NCBI RefSeq assembly: GCF_002797895.1
Contig: NZ_PGES01000001.1
Span: 3,224,001-3,288,000 of the forward strand
DNA length: 64,000 nt
DNA from: Janthinobacterium sp. 67
GTDB lineage: Bacteria; Pseudomonadota; Gammaproteobacteria; Burkholderiales; Burkholderiaceae_D
Reading direction: 5' to 3'
The notes beneath the pieces are model-generated. The model ran no database searches. It was given only the letters and a program-made list of their open reading frames with translations, and was not told where the DNA came from. Positions 57,313 to 64,000 of this stretch are shown piece after piece. A program made the position numbers and the translations under genes. The stretch's first letter is position 1. Every line of letters begins with the position of its first letter.

Positions 57313-57818
57313 GCCGGCAGCGAGAAAAATACCTGGCGGTTGGCGCGCGTCAGGTATTGCTTGACCGAACTGGCCGACACGTTCAGGCGCGCGGCGATCT
57401 CGGTATAGCTGAGTCCCTCCAGTTGCGCCAGCAAGAACGCCGTGCGCACGGGCGCGGGCAAGCCGTCGAGGGCCTGGTCGATTTCCTGCAAGGCTTCCAG
57501 CGCCAGCAACCGTTCTTCCGGCGCGGGCGCCACTTCCGGCGGCAGGCAAGCGAGCGCTTCCAGATAGGCGTCTTCCAGCACTTGCCGGCGGTAGCGGTGC
57601 GCCACCAGGCGGCGCGCGATGGTGGCCAGGAAAGGCCGCGCTTCGCGGATCCGCGGCGCGGCATCGGCCGTCAGCACGCTGACGAAGGTGTCTTGCGCCA
57701 GATCCGCCGCCTCGCCCGCATTGCCCAGCTTATGCCGCAGCCAGCCCTGCAGCCAGCCGTGATGGCTGCTGTAGAGCGCGTGCAGGTCTTGTTGCTGTGC
57801 AAAATCGGCGGCCGACAT
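57309..57818 (-). CDS. fecI: ECF sigma factor, FecI-like (iron starvation type)
   Basis: A 169-residue extracytoplasmic-function sigma factor. Region 2 is seen in LRHKLGNAGEAADLAQDTFV and region 4 in LEGLSYTEIAARLNVSASSV followed by KQYLTRA. AAAGGGAT precedes the ATG. A Fur-like box lies 44-58 bases upstream, so expression is probably iron-repressed. It should direct transcription of the downstream receptor gene. Confidence 0.92.
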   Translation of the reverse strand: MSAADFAQQQDLHALYSSHHGWLQGWLRHKLGNAGEAADLAQDTFVSVLTADAAPRIREARPFLATIARRLVAHRYRRQVLEDAYLEALACLPPEVAPAPEERLLALEALQEIDQALDGLPAPVRTAFLLAQLEGLSYTEIAARLNVSASSVKQYLTRANRQVFFSLPA

Positions 57819-57859
57819 GGCATCCCTTTCCGCCCGGGCGTACGGTGCCCGAGAATGTA

Positions 57860-57880
57860 AATAAGAATTATTCTCATTCT
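57860..57880 (-). promoter_or_regulatory. Fur-type operator upstream of fecI
   Basis: On the minus strand the 15-mer TGAGAATAATTCTTA (57876-57862) matches 12 of 15 positions of the 7-1-7 Fur consensus TGATAATNATTATCA and is palindromic. It sits just upstream of the fecI-like gene. Confidence 0.75.
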
Positions 57881-58057
57881 AACCGCGTTCCTGCCGTTCA
57901 TGCAATCTCGGCATTGCCAGAAATACCAAGTAATTCAAACGCCGGCCAACCGCCAGGCGGTGCAGCGCGGGACCGCCAGCCACCCGCGATAAGGTAAAAT
58001 GGCGGCCATCGTCCGGCTTGCGCCGCCCACTCCCAAGCTTTTCATTGCAGGTTCATC

Positions 58058-59425
58058 ATGCTAGATAATCTCACCCAACGGCTTGCCAAAGTCGTCAAGA
58101 CCATGCGCGGCGAGGCGCGCCTGACCGAAGCGAACACCGCCGACATGCTGCGCGAAGTGCGCCTGGCGCTGCTCGAAGCCGACGTCGCCCTGCCCGCCGT
58201 GCGCGAATTCATCGCCAAAGTCAAAGAAAAAGCCATGGGCGAGGATGTCATTTCCTCGCTCACGCCAGGCCAGGCCCTGGTAGGCGTGGTGCAGCGCGAG
58301 CTGGCCGCCCTGATGGGCGCCGACCTGGGACCGGAAGCGTCGCAGATCAGCTTTGCGCAGCAGCCGCCCGCCATCATCCTGATGGCCGGTCTGCAGGGTG
58401 TGGGTAAAACCACCACCGTCGGCAAGCTGGCAAAGTACCTGAAGGAAGAAAAGAAGAAGAAAGTGCTGACCGTCTCGGCCGACGTGTACCGTCCCGCCGC
58501 GATCGCCCAGCTGCAATCGGTCACCGCCCAGGTGGGCGCCGACTTCTTCCCGTCCACCAGCACGGACAAGCCGGTCGATATCGCCCTGGCCGCGCTGGAC
58601 TGGGCGAAAAAGCATTACCACGACGTGCTGATCATCGATACGGCGGGCCGTCTCGGTATCGACGAAGAGATGATGCGCGAAATCGCCGCCGTCCACGGCG
58701 CCGTGAAACCGATCGAAACCCTGTTTGTCGTCGACGCCATGCTGGGGCAGGACGCCATCAACACGGCCAAAGCCTTTAACGATGCGCTGCCGCTGACCGG
58801 TATCGTGCTGACCAAGCTCGATGGCGATGCGCGCGGCGGTGCGGCCCTGTCCGTGCGCCACATCACGGGCAAACCGATCAAGTTTGCCGGTGTCTCGGAA
58901 AAACTCGACGGCCTGGAAGCGTTCGACCCGACCCGCATGGCCAACCGCATCCTGGGCATGGGCGACATCCTCGCCCTGGTGGAAGAGGCGCGCAAGGGCG
59001 TCGACAGCAAGGCGGCGGCCGACCTGGCGCAGAAGATCAAGGTCGGCGGCAAGTTCGACATGAACGATTTCAAGGCGCAACTGGGCCAGATGAAGAAAAT
59101 GGGCGGCATGGCCAACCTGATGGACAAGCTGCCGGCCCAGTTCCAGCAGGCGGCAGGCGGCAAGAACATGGATCAAGCCGACAAACAGGTGCGCCGCATG
59201 TGCGGCATCATCGATTCGATGACGCCGCAGGAACGCGCCAAGCCTGAACTGATCAAGGCCACGCGCAAGCGCCGCATCGCCGCCGGCGCCGGCGTGCAGG
59301 TGCAGGAAGTGAACCGCATGCTGACGCAATTCGAGCAGATGCAGACGATGATGAAGAAATTGTCGGGCGGCGGCATGATGAAGATGATGCGCAGTATGAA
59401 GGGCATGATGCCGGGAATGAGGTAA
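58058..59425 (+). CDS. ffh: Signal recognition particle protein Ffh
   Basis: GTPase that with 4.5S RNA targets membrane proteins to FtsY. The 455-residue protein has an N domain, G1 GLQGVGKTTTVGKLAKYL near residue 108, DTAGRLGIDEEMM, TKLDGDARGGAAL, and a Met-rich M domain ending GGGMMKMMRSMKGMMPGMR, written here in pieces as GGGMMKMMRS and MKGMMPGMR. It is divergent from the fecI block and is followed by a long palindrome that may end transcription. Confidence 0.97.
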   Translation: MLDNLTQRLAKVVKTMRGEARLTEANTADMLREVRLALLEADVALPAVREFIAKVKEKAMGEDVISSLTPGQALVGVVQRELAALMGADLGPEASQISFAQQPPAIILMAGLQGVGKTTTVGKLAKYLKEEKKKKVLTVSADVYRPAAIAQLQSVTAQVGADFFPSTSTDKPVDIALAALDWAKKHYHDVLIIDTAGRLGIDEEMMREIAAVHGAVKPIETLFVVDAMLGQDAINTAKAFNDALPLTGIVLTKLDGDARGGAALSVRHITGKPIKFAGVSEKLDGLEAFDPTRMANRILGMGDILALVEEARKGVDSKAAADLAQKIKVGGKFDMNDFKAQLGQMKKMGGMANLMDKLPAQFQQAAGGKNMDQADKQVRRMCGIIDSMTPQERAKPELIKATRKRRIAAGAGVQVQEVNRMLTQFEQMQTMMKKLSGGGMMKMMRSMKGMMPGMR

Positions 59426-59426
59426 G

Positions 59427-59544
59427 GCTTCAAAATCCGCTGCGCGGTGGTCTTTGCGGCCGGCGATGCTCACCGTACTTTAGTACGGTTGCGCTTCTCG
59501 GCCACAAATACCATCCGCTCGCTGTGATTTTGAAGGCCTTTTTT
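59427..59544 (+). repeat. Long imperfect palindrome with T-run after ffh
   Basis: An inverted repeat of about 110 bp centred on ACCGTACT-TT-AGTACGGT (59472-59489). Outer arms match as CTTCAAAATC (59428) and GATTTTGAAG (59526-59535), and inner arms align as GGTCTTTGCGGCCGGCGATG against GGTATTTGTGGCCGAGAAGC (reverse complement of the right side). T6 follows at 59539-59544, so it may terminate ffh. Confidence 0.82.
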
Positions 59545-59855
59545 ACGCCGCGTGAGGCGTAGTTCAAGTCAAAAAACATCGTTCTAAATAATGCCGGATT
59601 GCATTTTCATGTGTCCGGCATCCTTTCTTTCCTCCCCCGCAGCGCCCCTGCCCGCATAGCCAGCAACCATGCCATTTACGGGCAAAAACGCCATTCCGCG
59701 CCCCCAAGCGGTGCGCCCGGGAGACAGGCGCGTCATTTCGCTGCTTTTTCCTCGTGAAAACGTGAAAAACACTTGCATACTAGGTAAATCCACACCAATA
59801 TTAGCCGTGCGATTAATTGCGCAATTTCCCATGTGTTTGTTAAGGAGGCTCGAAG
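59545..59855. other. Intergenic region upstream of the SWIB gene
   Basis: About 310 bases without a supported gene. It contains a hairpin ATGCCGGA ... TCCGGCAT near 59589-59620 and, before the SWIB gene, TTGCAT (about 59773) with CAATAT 17 bases later as a possible promoter. The minus-strand frame at 59584-59937 overlaps the SWIB gene and is not credible. Confidence 0.5.
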
Positions 59856-60251
59856 ATGGCAACAGCCAAAAAAACCCCAGTAGCAGCGCCAGCCAAAGCA
59901 GCAGCAGCCAAGCCTGCAGCCGCCAAGAAAGCAGCACCCGCAGCCAAAGCGGCAGCTAAACCTGCAGCGGCGAAGAAAGCGGCAGCACCGGCAACACCAC
60001 GCAAGCCAAACGCAGCATTCATGAAAGCAATGACGCCATCGAAAGATCTGGCCGCCGTTGTTGGCGCAGCTCCACTGCCGCGCACGGAAGTGACCAAAAA
60101 GGTATGGGATTACATCAAAAAACTCGATCTGCAAGATCCGGCCAACCGCCGCATGATCAATGCGGACGACAAGCTGAAAGCAGTTTTCGGCGGCAAAGCC
60201 CAAGTCTCCATGTTTGAAATGACCAAACTGATCTCCGATCATTTGAAATAA
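59856..60251 (+). CDS. SWIB/MDM2-domain protein with histone H1-like tail
   Basis: A 131-residue protein: residues 1-48 are an Ala/Lys/Pro-rich basic tail (KKTPVAAPAKAAAAKPAA-type), and 50-131 form a SWIB domain (FMKAMTPSKDLAAVVGAAPL, KVWDYIKKLDLQDPANRRMI, MFEMTKLISDHLK). SWIB domains occur in chromatin remodelling factors and in chlamydial and betaproteobacterial proteins, where they may affect DNA compaction. AAGGAGGC precedes the ATG. The tail resembles the repeat protein at 37-38 kb. Confidence 0.92.
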   Translation: MATAKKTPVAAPAKAAAAKPAAAKKAAPAAKAAAKPAAAKKAAAPATPRKPNAAFMKAMTPSKDLAAVVGAAPLPRTEVTKKVWDYIKKLDLQDPANRRMINADDKLKAVFGGKAQVSMFEMTKLISDHLK

Positions 60252-60283
60252 TCAGATACGCACAGGGCGTCTACGCCGTGTGA

Positions 60284-60319
60284 GTGCCCCGCCGCATCCG
60301 CGAGCGGGGCATTTTTTTT
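60284..60319 (+). terminator. Intrinsic terminator of the SWIB gene
   Basis: An 8-bp stem (TGCCCCGC ... GCGGGGCA) is followed by eight Ts, about 35 bases after the SWIB stop. Its T-run runs directly into palindromic repeat copy 3. Confidence 0.93.
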
Positions 60320-60347
60320 GGGGTCAGACCCTGTCGGGTCTGACCCC
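60320..60347. repeat. Palindromic intergenic repeat, copy 3
   Basis: A perfect inverted repeat with arms GGGGTCAGACCC and GGGTCTGACCCC around TGTC. The arms are identical to copy 1 at 2406. It lies just after the SWIB terminator, between convergent genes. Confidence 0.88.
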
Positions 60348-60394
60348 GGCCGTTGCGGTGGGGTTTAAAAAACATGAAACCCGACCCCAGCCCA

Positions 60395-61021
60395 TCACCC
60401 GGCCGGCTTGAATTCCCACTTGCTCCAAGCCGCCCTGACCGCATTCGGATACTCGGCCCTACCCCGGCTGCCGTTGTACCGCCCCAGCGCCAGGTACAAA
60501 TCGCCCTTTTCCATGTCCAGGTACATGCGCAGGATCGCGCAGCCGTAGCGCAGATTCGTCTGCATGTGAAACAGCTTGCTGCGGTCATGGTCGCCGATGA
60601 CGCCCGTCCAGAACGGCATCACCTGCATGTAGCCGCGCGCGCCGGCCAGCGAGACGGCATATTTGCGGTAGGCCGACTCCACCTGGATCAGGCCCAGCAC
60701 GAGGGCCGGCTCGAGGCCCGCGCGGCGCGATTCGTACCATACGGTTTCCAGGAATTCCGTGCGCAGCTGGGCGTCCGGCAGCTTGCGCTGCAGGCGCGAC
60801 GACATCTGCGACAGCCATTGCTGGTAGCGCTGCAAGTCGGCGGGCGTGGCAAATTTGGGTTGCGGTGGGCGTTCGTCGCGGATCGCATGCGACAGCGCCA
60901 GGCGGACGGAGTCGGCCAGCGCCTCCTCCTTCTGGTTGCCGGCCTGCGCCGGAGAGACGCAGGCCAGGCAGGCGGCCAGCGCGAGCGCGCCAGCCGTCTT
61001 GCTTACCGATAGACGCTTCAC
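60395..61021 (-). CDS. Lytic transglycosylase, SLT domain
   Basis: A 208-residue exported murein hydrolase. The signal peptide is residues 1-27 ([17 protein letters not shown]). The SLT domain has the catalytic Glu in [16 protein letters not shown], followed by [12 protein letters not shown] and [15 protein letters not shown] chose the GTG at 61021, which overlaps the proS stop (GTGA); the frame extends further upstream but through proS. Cotranscription with proS is common in betaproteobacteria. Confidence 0.9.
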   Translation of the reverse strand: MKRLSVSKTAGALALAACLACVSPAQAGNQKEEALADSVRLALSHAIRDERPPQPKFATPADLQRYQQWLSQMSSRLQRKLPDAQLRTEFLETVWYESRRAGLEPALVLGLIQVESAYRKYAVSLAGARGYMQVMPFWTGVIGDHDRSKLFHMQTNLRYGCAILRMYLDMEKGDLYLALGRYNGSRGRAEYPNAVRAAWSKWEFKPAG

Positions 61022-62757
61022 TGCGCCATTTTGCCCTGGATGAAGGCGACGATCTCGTCCGGCGCCACGCCGGTCGCTTCCGCATCGCGGCGGCCCTGGT
61101 ATTCCAGTTTGCCTTCTTTCAGGCCGCGCTCGCCGATGACGATGCGGTGCGGCACGCCGATCAGCTCCCAGTCGGCGAACATGGCGCCTGGACGCAAGCC
61201 ACGGTCGTCGACGATGACATCGACGCCAGCGCCTTGCAGGGCCGCGTACAGCTTCTCCGTCTCTTCCTTGACCAGTTCGCTGCGGTCCATGCCCATCGGG
61301 CACAGCACGACCTCGAACGGCGCGATCGACGCGGGCCAGATGATGCCCTTGTCGTCGAAGTTCTGCTCGATGGCGGCGCCCAGGATGCGCGTCACGCCGA
61401 TGCCGTAGCAACCCATCTGCAGCGGCGCAGGCTTGCCGTTTTCATCGAGGAAGGTGGCTTTCATGCTTTCCGAGTACGCCGTACCCAGCTGGAACACGTG
61501 GCCCACTTCGATGCCGCGCTCGATGGCAAGCGCGCCCTGGCCGTCCGGCGAAGCGTCGCCGGCGACGACATTGCGCAAGTCGGCCACGATGGCAGGCTCG
61601 GCCACGTCGCGGCCCCAGTTGGCGCCCGTGTAGTGGAAACCGGCCTCATTCGCGCCGCACACGAAGTCGCTCATGTGGGCGACCGTGCGGTCCGCCACCA
61701 CGGTGACCGGGGCCTTCGTGCCGATCGGACCCAAGTAGCCGGGAATCGTGCCGTAGACTTCCAGGATTTCCGCTTCCGTCGAGAAACGGTGACCGGCCAG
61801 GCCGGCAACCTTGCCCACCTTGATCTCGTTCAATTCATGGTCGCCGCGCAGCAGCAGCATGAAATGCTGTTTCGTGACTTTCTCGTCCTTGCCCGTCGTT
61901 TCCACCGTCAGGGCGATGGTTTTCACGGTCTTCGACAGCTCGATACCCAGCAAGGCAGCCACGGTTTCGCACTTGACGGTGTCCGGCGTGGCCGTTTTCG
62001 TCAGCGCCTGGGCGGCGGCCGGGCGCTCGCCCGCTGGCGGCAGCGCTTCGGCCGCTTCCATGTTCGCGGCGTAGTCGGACGTCGGGCAGTACACGAGCGC
62101 GTCTTCACCCGTGTGGGCGATGACGTGGAATTCGTGCGAACCGGAACCGCCGATGGCGCCGTTATCGGCCGCCACGGCGCGGAATTTCAGGCCGAAACGC
62201 GTGAAGATGCGAGTGTAGGCGTCAAACATGACCTTGTACGACGCTTGCATGCCGGCCAGGTCGCGGTCGAACGAGTAGGCGTCCTTCATCGTGAATTCGC
62301 GGCCGCGCATCAGGCCGAAGCGTGGGCGGCGCTCGTCGCGGAACTTGGTCTGGATGTGATAAAAATTCAACGGCAGCTGGCGGTAGGACTTGATTTCCGT
62401 GCGCACGACGTCCGTGATGACTTCTTCCGACGTCGGCTGGATCGCGTATTCGCGGCCGTGGCGGTCTTTCACGCGCATCAGTTCGTCGCCCATCTTGGTC
62501 CAGCGGCCCGTCTCTTGCCACAGTTCGGCCGGCTGCACGAGCGGCATCAGCAGTTCGATGGCGGCGGCTTTGTTCATCTCGTCACGGATGATGGCTTCCA
62601 CCTTGCGGATCACGCGCAAGCCCATCGGCATGTAGGTATAGATGCCGGAACCGAGGCGTTTGATCATGCCTGCACGCATCATCAATTGGTGGCTGACGAT
62701 TTCCGCGTCAGAAGGTGCATCTTTAAGTGTGGAAATAAAAAAACGGGAGGCGCGCAT
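61018..62757 (-). CDS. proS: Prolyl-tRNA synthetase
   Basis: Class II aminoacyl-tRNA synthetase of 579 residues. The motif 1 area is [20 protein letters not shown] near residue 28; motif 2 includes [17 protein letters not shown]; an editing-type insertion domain (about 225-405) precedes motif 3 ([12 protein letters not shown] near 442); the C-terminal anticodon domain ends [10 protein letters not shown]. It is the bacterial-type ProRS with YbaK-like insertion. It overlaps the SLT gene by 4 bases. Confidence 0.97.
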   Translation of the reverse strand: MRASRFFISTLKDAPSDAEIVSHQLMMRAGMIKRLGSGIYTYMPMGLRVIRKVEAIIRDEMNKAAAIELLMPLVQPAELWQETGRWTKMGDELMRVKDRHGREYAIQPTSEEVITDVVRTEIKSYRQLPLNFYHIQTKFRDERRPRFGLMRGREFTMKDAYSFDRDLAGMQASYKVMFDAYTRIFTRFGLKFRAVAADNGAIGGSGSHEFHVIAHTGEDALVYCPTSDYAANMEAAEALPPAGERPAAAQALTKTATPDTVKCETVAALLGIELSKTVKTIALTVETTGKDEKVTKQHFMLLLRGDHELNEIKVGKVAGLAGHRFSTEAEILEVYGTIPGYLGPIGTKAPVTVVADRTVAHMSDFVCGANEAGFHYTGANWGRDVAEPAIVADLRNVVAGDASPDGQGALAIERGIEVGHVFQLGTAYSESMKATFLDENGKPAPLQMGCYGIGVTRILGAAIEQNFDDKGIIWPASIAPFEVVLCPMGMDRSELVKEETEKLYAALQGAGVDVIVDDRGLRPGAMFADWELIGVPHRIVIGERGLKEGKLEYQGRRDAEATGVAPDEIVAFIQGKMAQ

Positions 62758-62961
62758 AACGGTGAATTCTTTTTAAAAAGAGAGGGTTATAATCAACCTA
62801 ATTTTAAAGGATTAGCTGGCTGATGCGTCCATACTTTACACAAATGCGCTCAATTGGTGCGATTCCGGCGCTTTTCGCACCCCGAAAAGGTCACCGGCTT
62901 GCGAAGTTGTGGGTAAATATGTAAAAAAGGACGCACTGTCGCAGAAAGTTTGAGGTGCATT

Positions 62962-63594
62962 ATGCTCGACCGTGAAGGGTTTCGGCCCAACGTCGGCATC
63001 ATCCTGCTAAACGCCCAGAACGAGGTGTGGTGGGGCAAGCGGGTGCGCGAGCACTCATGGCAGTTTCCGCAAGGCGGTATCAAATATGGCGAAACACCGG
63101 AACAAGCCATGTTTCGCGAACTTGAAGAGGAAATCGGACTCAGACAGGAACACGTCAAAATTGTCGGCCGCACCCGCGACTGGCTGCGCTATGAAGTGCC
63201 AGACCACTTCATCAAGCGCGAGATTCGCGGCCATTACCGTGGCCAGAAGCAGATTTGGTTTCTGCTGAGAATGTGCGCGCGCGATAACGACGTCAATCTG
63301 CGCCTGACCGACCATCCCGAGTTCGACGCCTGGCGCTGGCATGAGTACTGGGTCCCGCTCGATGTCGTGATTGAATTTAAACGCGATGTGTACCAGCGCG
63401 CCTTGCAGGAGCTGTCCCGCTTCCTGACCTGGCCCGTGCATGGCAACGCACAGCAAGTGCACCGCCACACGTCGCGCTACCTGCGCCAGCCCCATGCGCC
63501 ACGGGCACAGGACGGTACGGCACCGGCCAAGCCTTGCGACGGCATTGCCGCCGAAGGGTGTACGCCGGAGCTGATTCTGCCGGGCAAGGGATAG
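62962..63594 (+). CDS. rppH: RNA pyrophosphohydrolase RppH
   Basis: Removes pyrophosphate from mRNA 5' ends, starting decay. The 210-residue protein begins [17 protein letters not shown] and has the Nudix box [19 protein letters not shown] followed by IGL (about residues 38-60). It is longer than E. coli RppH (176) through a C-terminal tail. The ATG at 62962 is preceded by GAGG; a TTG at 62950 is not preferred. It is divergent from proS. Confidence 0.95.
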   Translation: MLDREGFRPNVGIILLNAQNEVWWGKRVREHSWQFPQGGIKYGETPEQAMFRELEEEIGLRQEHVKIVGRTRDWLRYEVPDHFIKREIRGHYRGQKQIWFLLRMCARDNDVNLRLTDHPEFDAWRWHEYWVPLDVVIEFKRDVYQRALQELSRFLTWPVHGNAQQVHRHTSRYLRQPHAPRAQDGTAPAKPCDGIAAEGCTPELILPGKG

Positions 63595-63621
63595 CCCGCC
63601 GCAATGAACGCACTCTCCCAC

Positions 63622-63658
63622 GCAAAAGGGGCAGCCTGAACAGGCTGCCCCTTTTTTC
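63622..63658. terminator. Bidirectional intrinsic terminator rppH / mqo
   Basis: A perfect stem (AAAAGGGGCAGCCTG ... CAGGCTGCCCC) lies between the convergent rppH and mqo genes, with a T-run on the plus strand and the matching A-run giving Ts on the minus strand. Confidence 0.92.
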
Positions 63659-63692
63659 ATGCCGGCAGGAACACCCTGCCGGTCAGGCTGGC

Positions 63693-64000
63693 TTAGTTTG
63701 CTGCCGGTGCTGGCGCAGCGGCGGGTACGTCCAGGGTGATGGCCTTCAGACCCAGGATATTGCTGCTGTAGTGGCGGATCTTGTTGGCCAGGGCCGGGTC
63801 GCTGTTCAGCTTTTGACCGTACGACGGCACCATTTCCACCATCTTCGCTTGCCATTCCGGCGTGGCCAGGCGGCTCTTGAATGCCGTTTGCAGCACCTTG
63901 ATCATGATCGGCGGCGCGGTCGAAGCGCCTGGCGATGCACCCAGCAGGGCAACGATGCTGCCATCGGCGGCGCCCACGACTTCCGTGCCGAACTGCAGCA
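63693..64000 (-). CDS. mqo: Malate:quinone oxidoreductase (C-terminal part; 5' end outside window)
   Basis: The frame is open to the window end (it reads [20 protein letters not shown] in the first visible residues), so the GTG near 63977 is internal. [11 protein letters not shown] and [13 protein letters not shown] match the C-terminus of Mqo, the membrane-associated FAD enzyme that oxidises malate and reduces quinone. The last ~12 residues are an Ala/Pro-rich tail. The terminator at 63622-63658 follows. Confidence 0.9.
   Translation of the reverse strand, partial: LQFGTEVVGAADGSIVALLGASPGASTAPPIMIKVLQTAFKSRLATPEWQAKMVEMVPSYGQKLNSDPALANKIRHYSSNILGLKAITLDVPAAAPAPAAN

Noticed and set aside
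59584..59937. 117-codon minus-strand frame upstream of and inside the SWIB gene
   Set aside because: It is antisense to the Ala/Lys tail; Leu-rich translation is an artefact of that repeat.

Overview
The window looks like a chromosomal segment of a GC-rich betaproteobacterium of the Oxalobacteraceae, most like Janthinobacterium or a close relative. The basis is gene content and order (algH/ruvX/pyrR/pyrB/pseudo-pyrC, aroQ-accB-accC-prmA, a Pil-Chp chemosensory cluster, ffh near a CcsA-like gene) together with the base and codon composition. This is my reading of the sequence; no database search was made. CDS coordinates include the stop codon, and several starts were moved to the codon supported by a ribosome binding site, an overlap with the upstream gene or a family N-terminus.

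Layout. 1-1.6 kb: the end of an NMT1-like ABC substrate-binding gene and its permease. 1.6-6.4 kb (minus strand): algH/yqgE, ruvX, pyrR, pyrB, a non-catalytic dihydroorotase (pyrC') and a PlsC acyltransferase. 6.7-8.2 kb: DNA photolyase. 8.3-17.3 kb (minus): pilG, pilH, pilI, pilJ and a giant ChpA/PilL kinase, the chemosensory system of type IV pili. 17.4-21.8 kb: rubredoxin, a divergent ThiD-like kinase, hemL, a HAD phosphatase and corA. 22-29.2 kb (minus): mpl, yqiA, ubiC, an RNB-family ribonuclease, a TonB-like protein, aroE and mtgA, many with 4-nt stop/start overlaps. 29.3-36.3 kb (plus): a conserved unknown, a TlpA-like thioredoxin, aroQ, accB, accC, prmA, a zinc-ribbon membrane protein and a PfkB sugar/nucleoside kinase. 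36.4-43.7 kb (minus): YggT, a 433-residue Ala/Lys/Pro-repeat H1-like protein, a candidate small RNA, a stranded 3' fragment of nrdB, then nrdB and nrdA, with a pair of NrdR-type boxes upstream. 44-46.9 kb (minus): ampD, a sigma-54 activator lacking a receiver domain, a PP0621-like small protein and a CcsA-like protein. 47-57.9 kb (minus): an accessory block with an iron-starvation sigma factor, FecR, a TonB-dependent siderophore receptor, DUF3649/PepSY/DUF3325 membrane proteins, MacA/MacB and an orphan NMT1-like binding protein, headed by a Fur-like box. 58-64 kb: ffh, a SWIB-domain protein with a histone-like tail, an SLT transglycosylase, proS, rppH and the end of mqo.

Most of the window is housekeeping. 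The points that most deserve a second look are: (i) the nrdB 3' remnant, which differs from the intact gene almost only at synonymous sites and carries its own terminator, suggesting allelic displacement; (ii) a promoter, long stem-loop and intrinsic terminator in the gene-free gap at about 38.6-38.8 kb, a plausible unannotated small RNA; (iii) three copies of a 27-28 nt perfect palindrome whose arms co-vary; (iv) enzyme-like genes with lost catalytic residues (pyrC', thiD-like); and (v) an iron-uptake cluster with MacAB inserted between the CcsA-like gene and ffh. I did not find a clearly new multi-gene defence or metabolic system.
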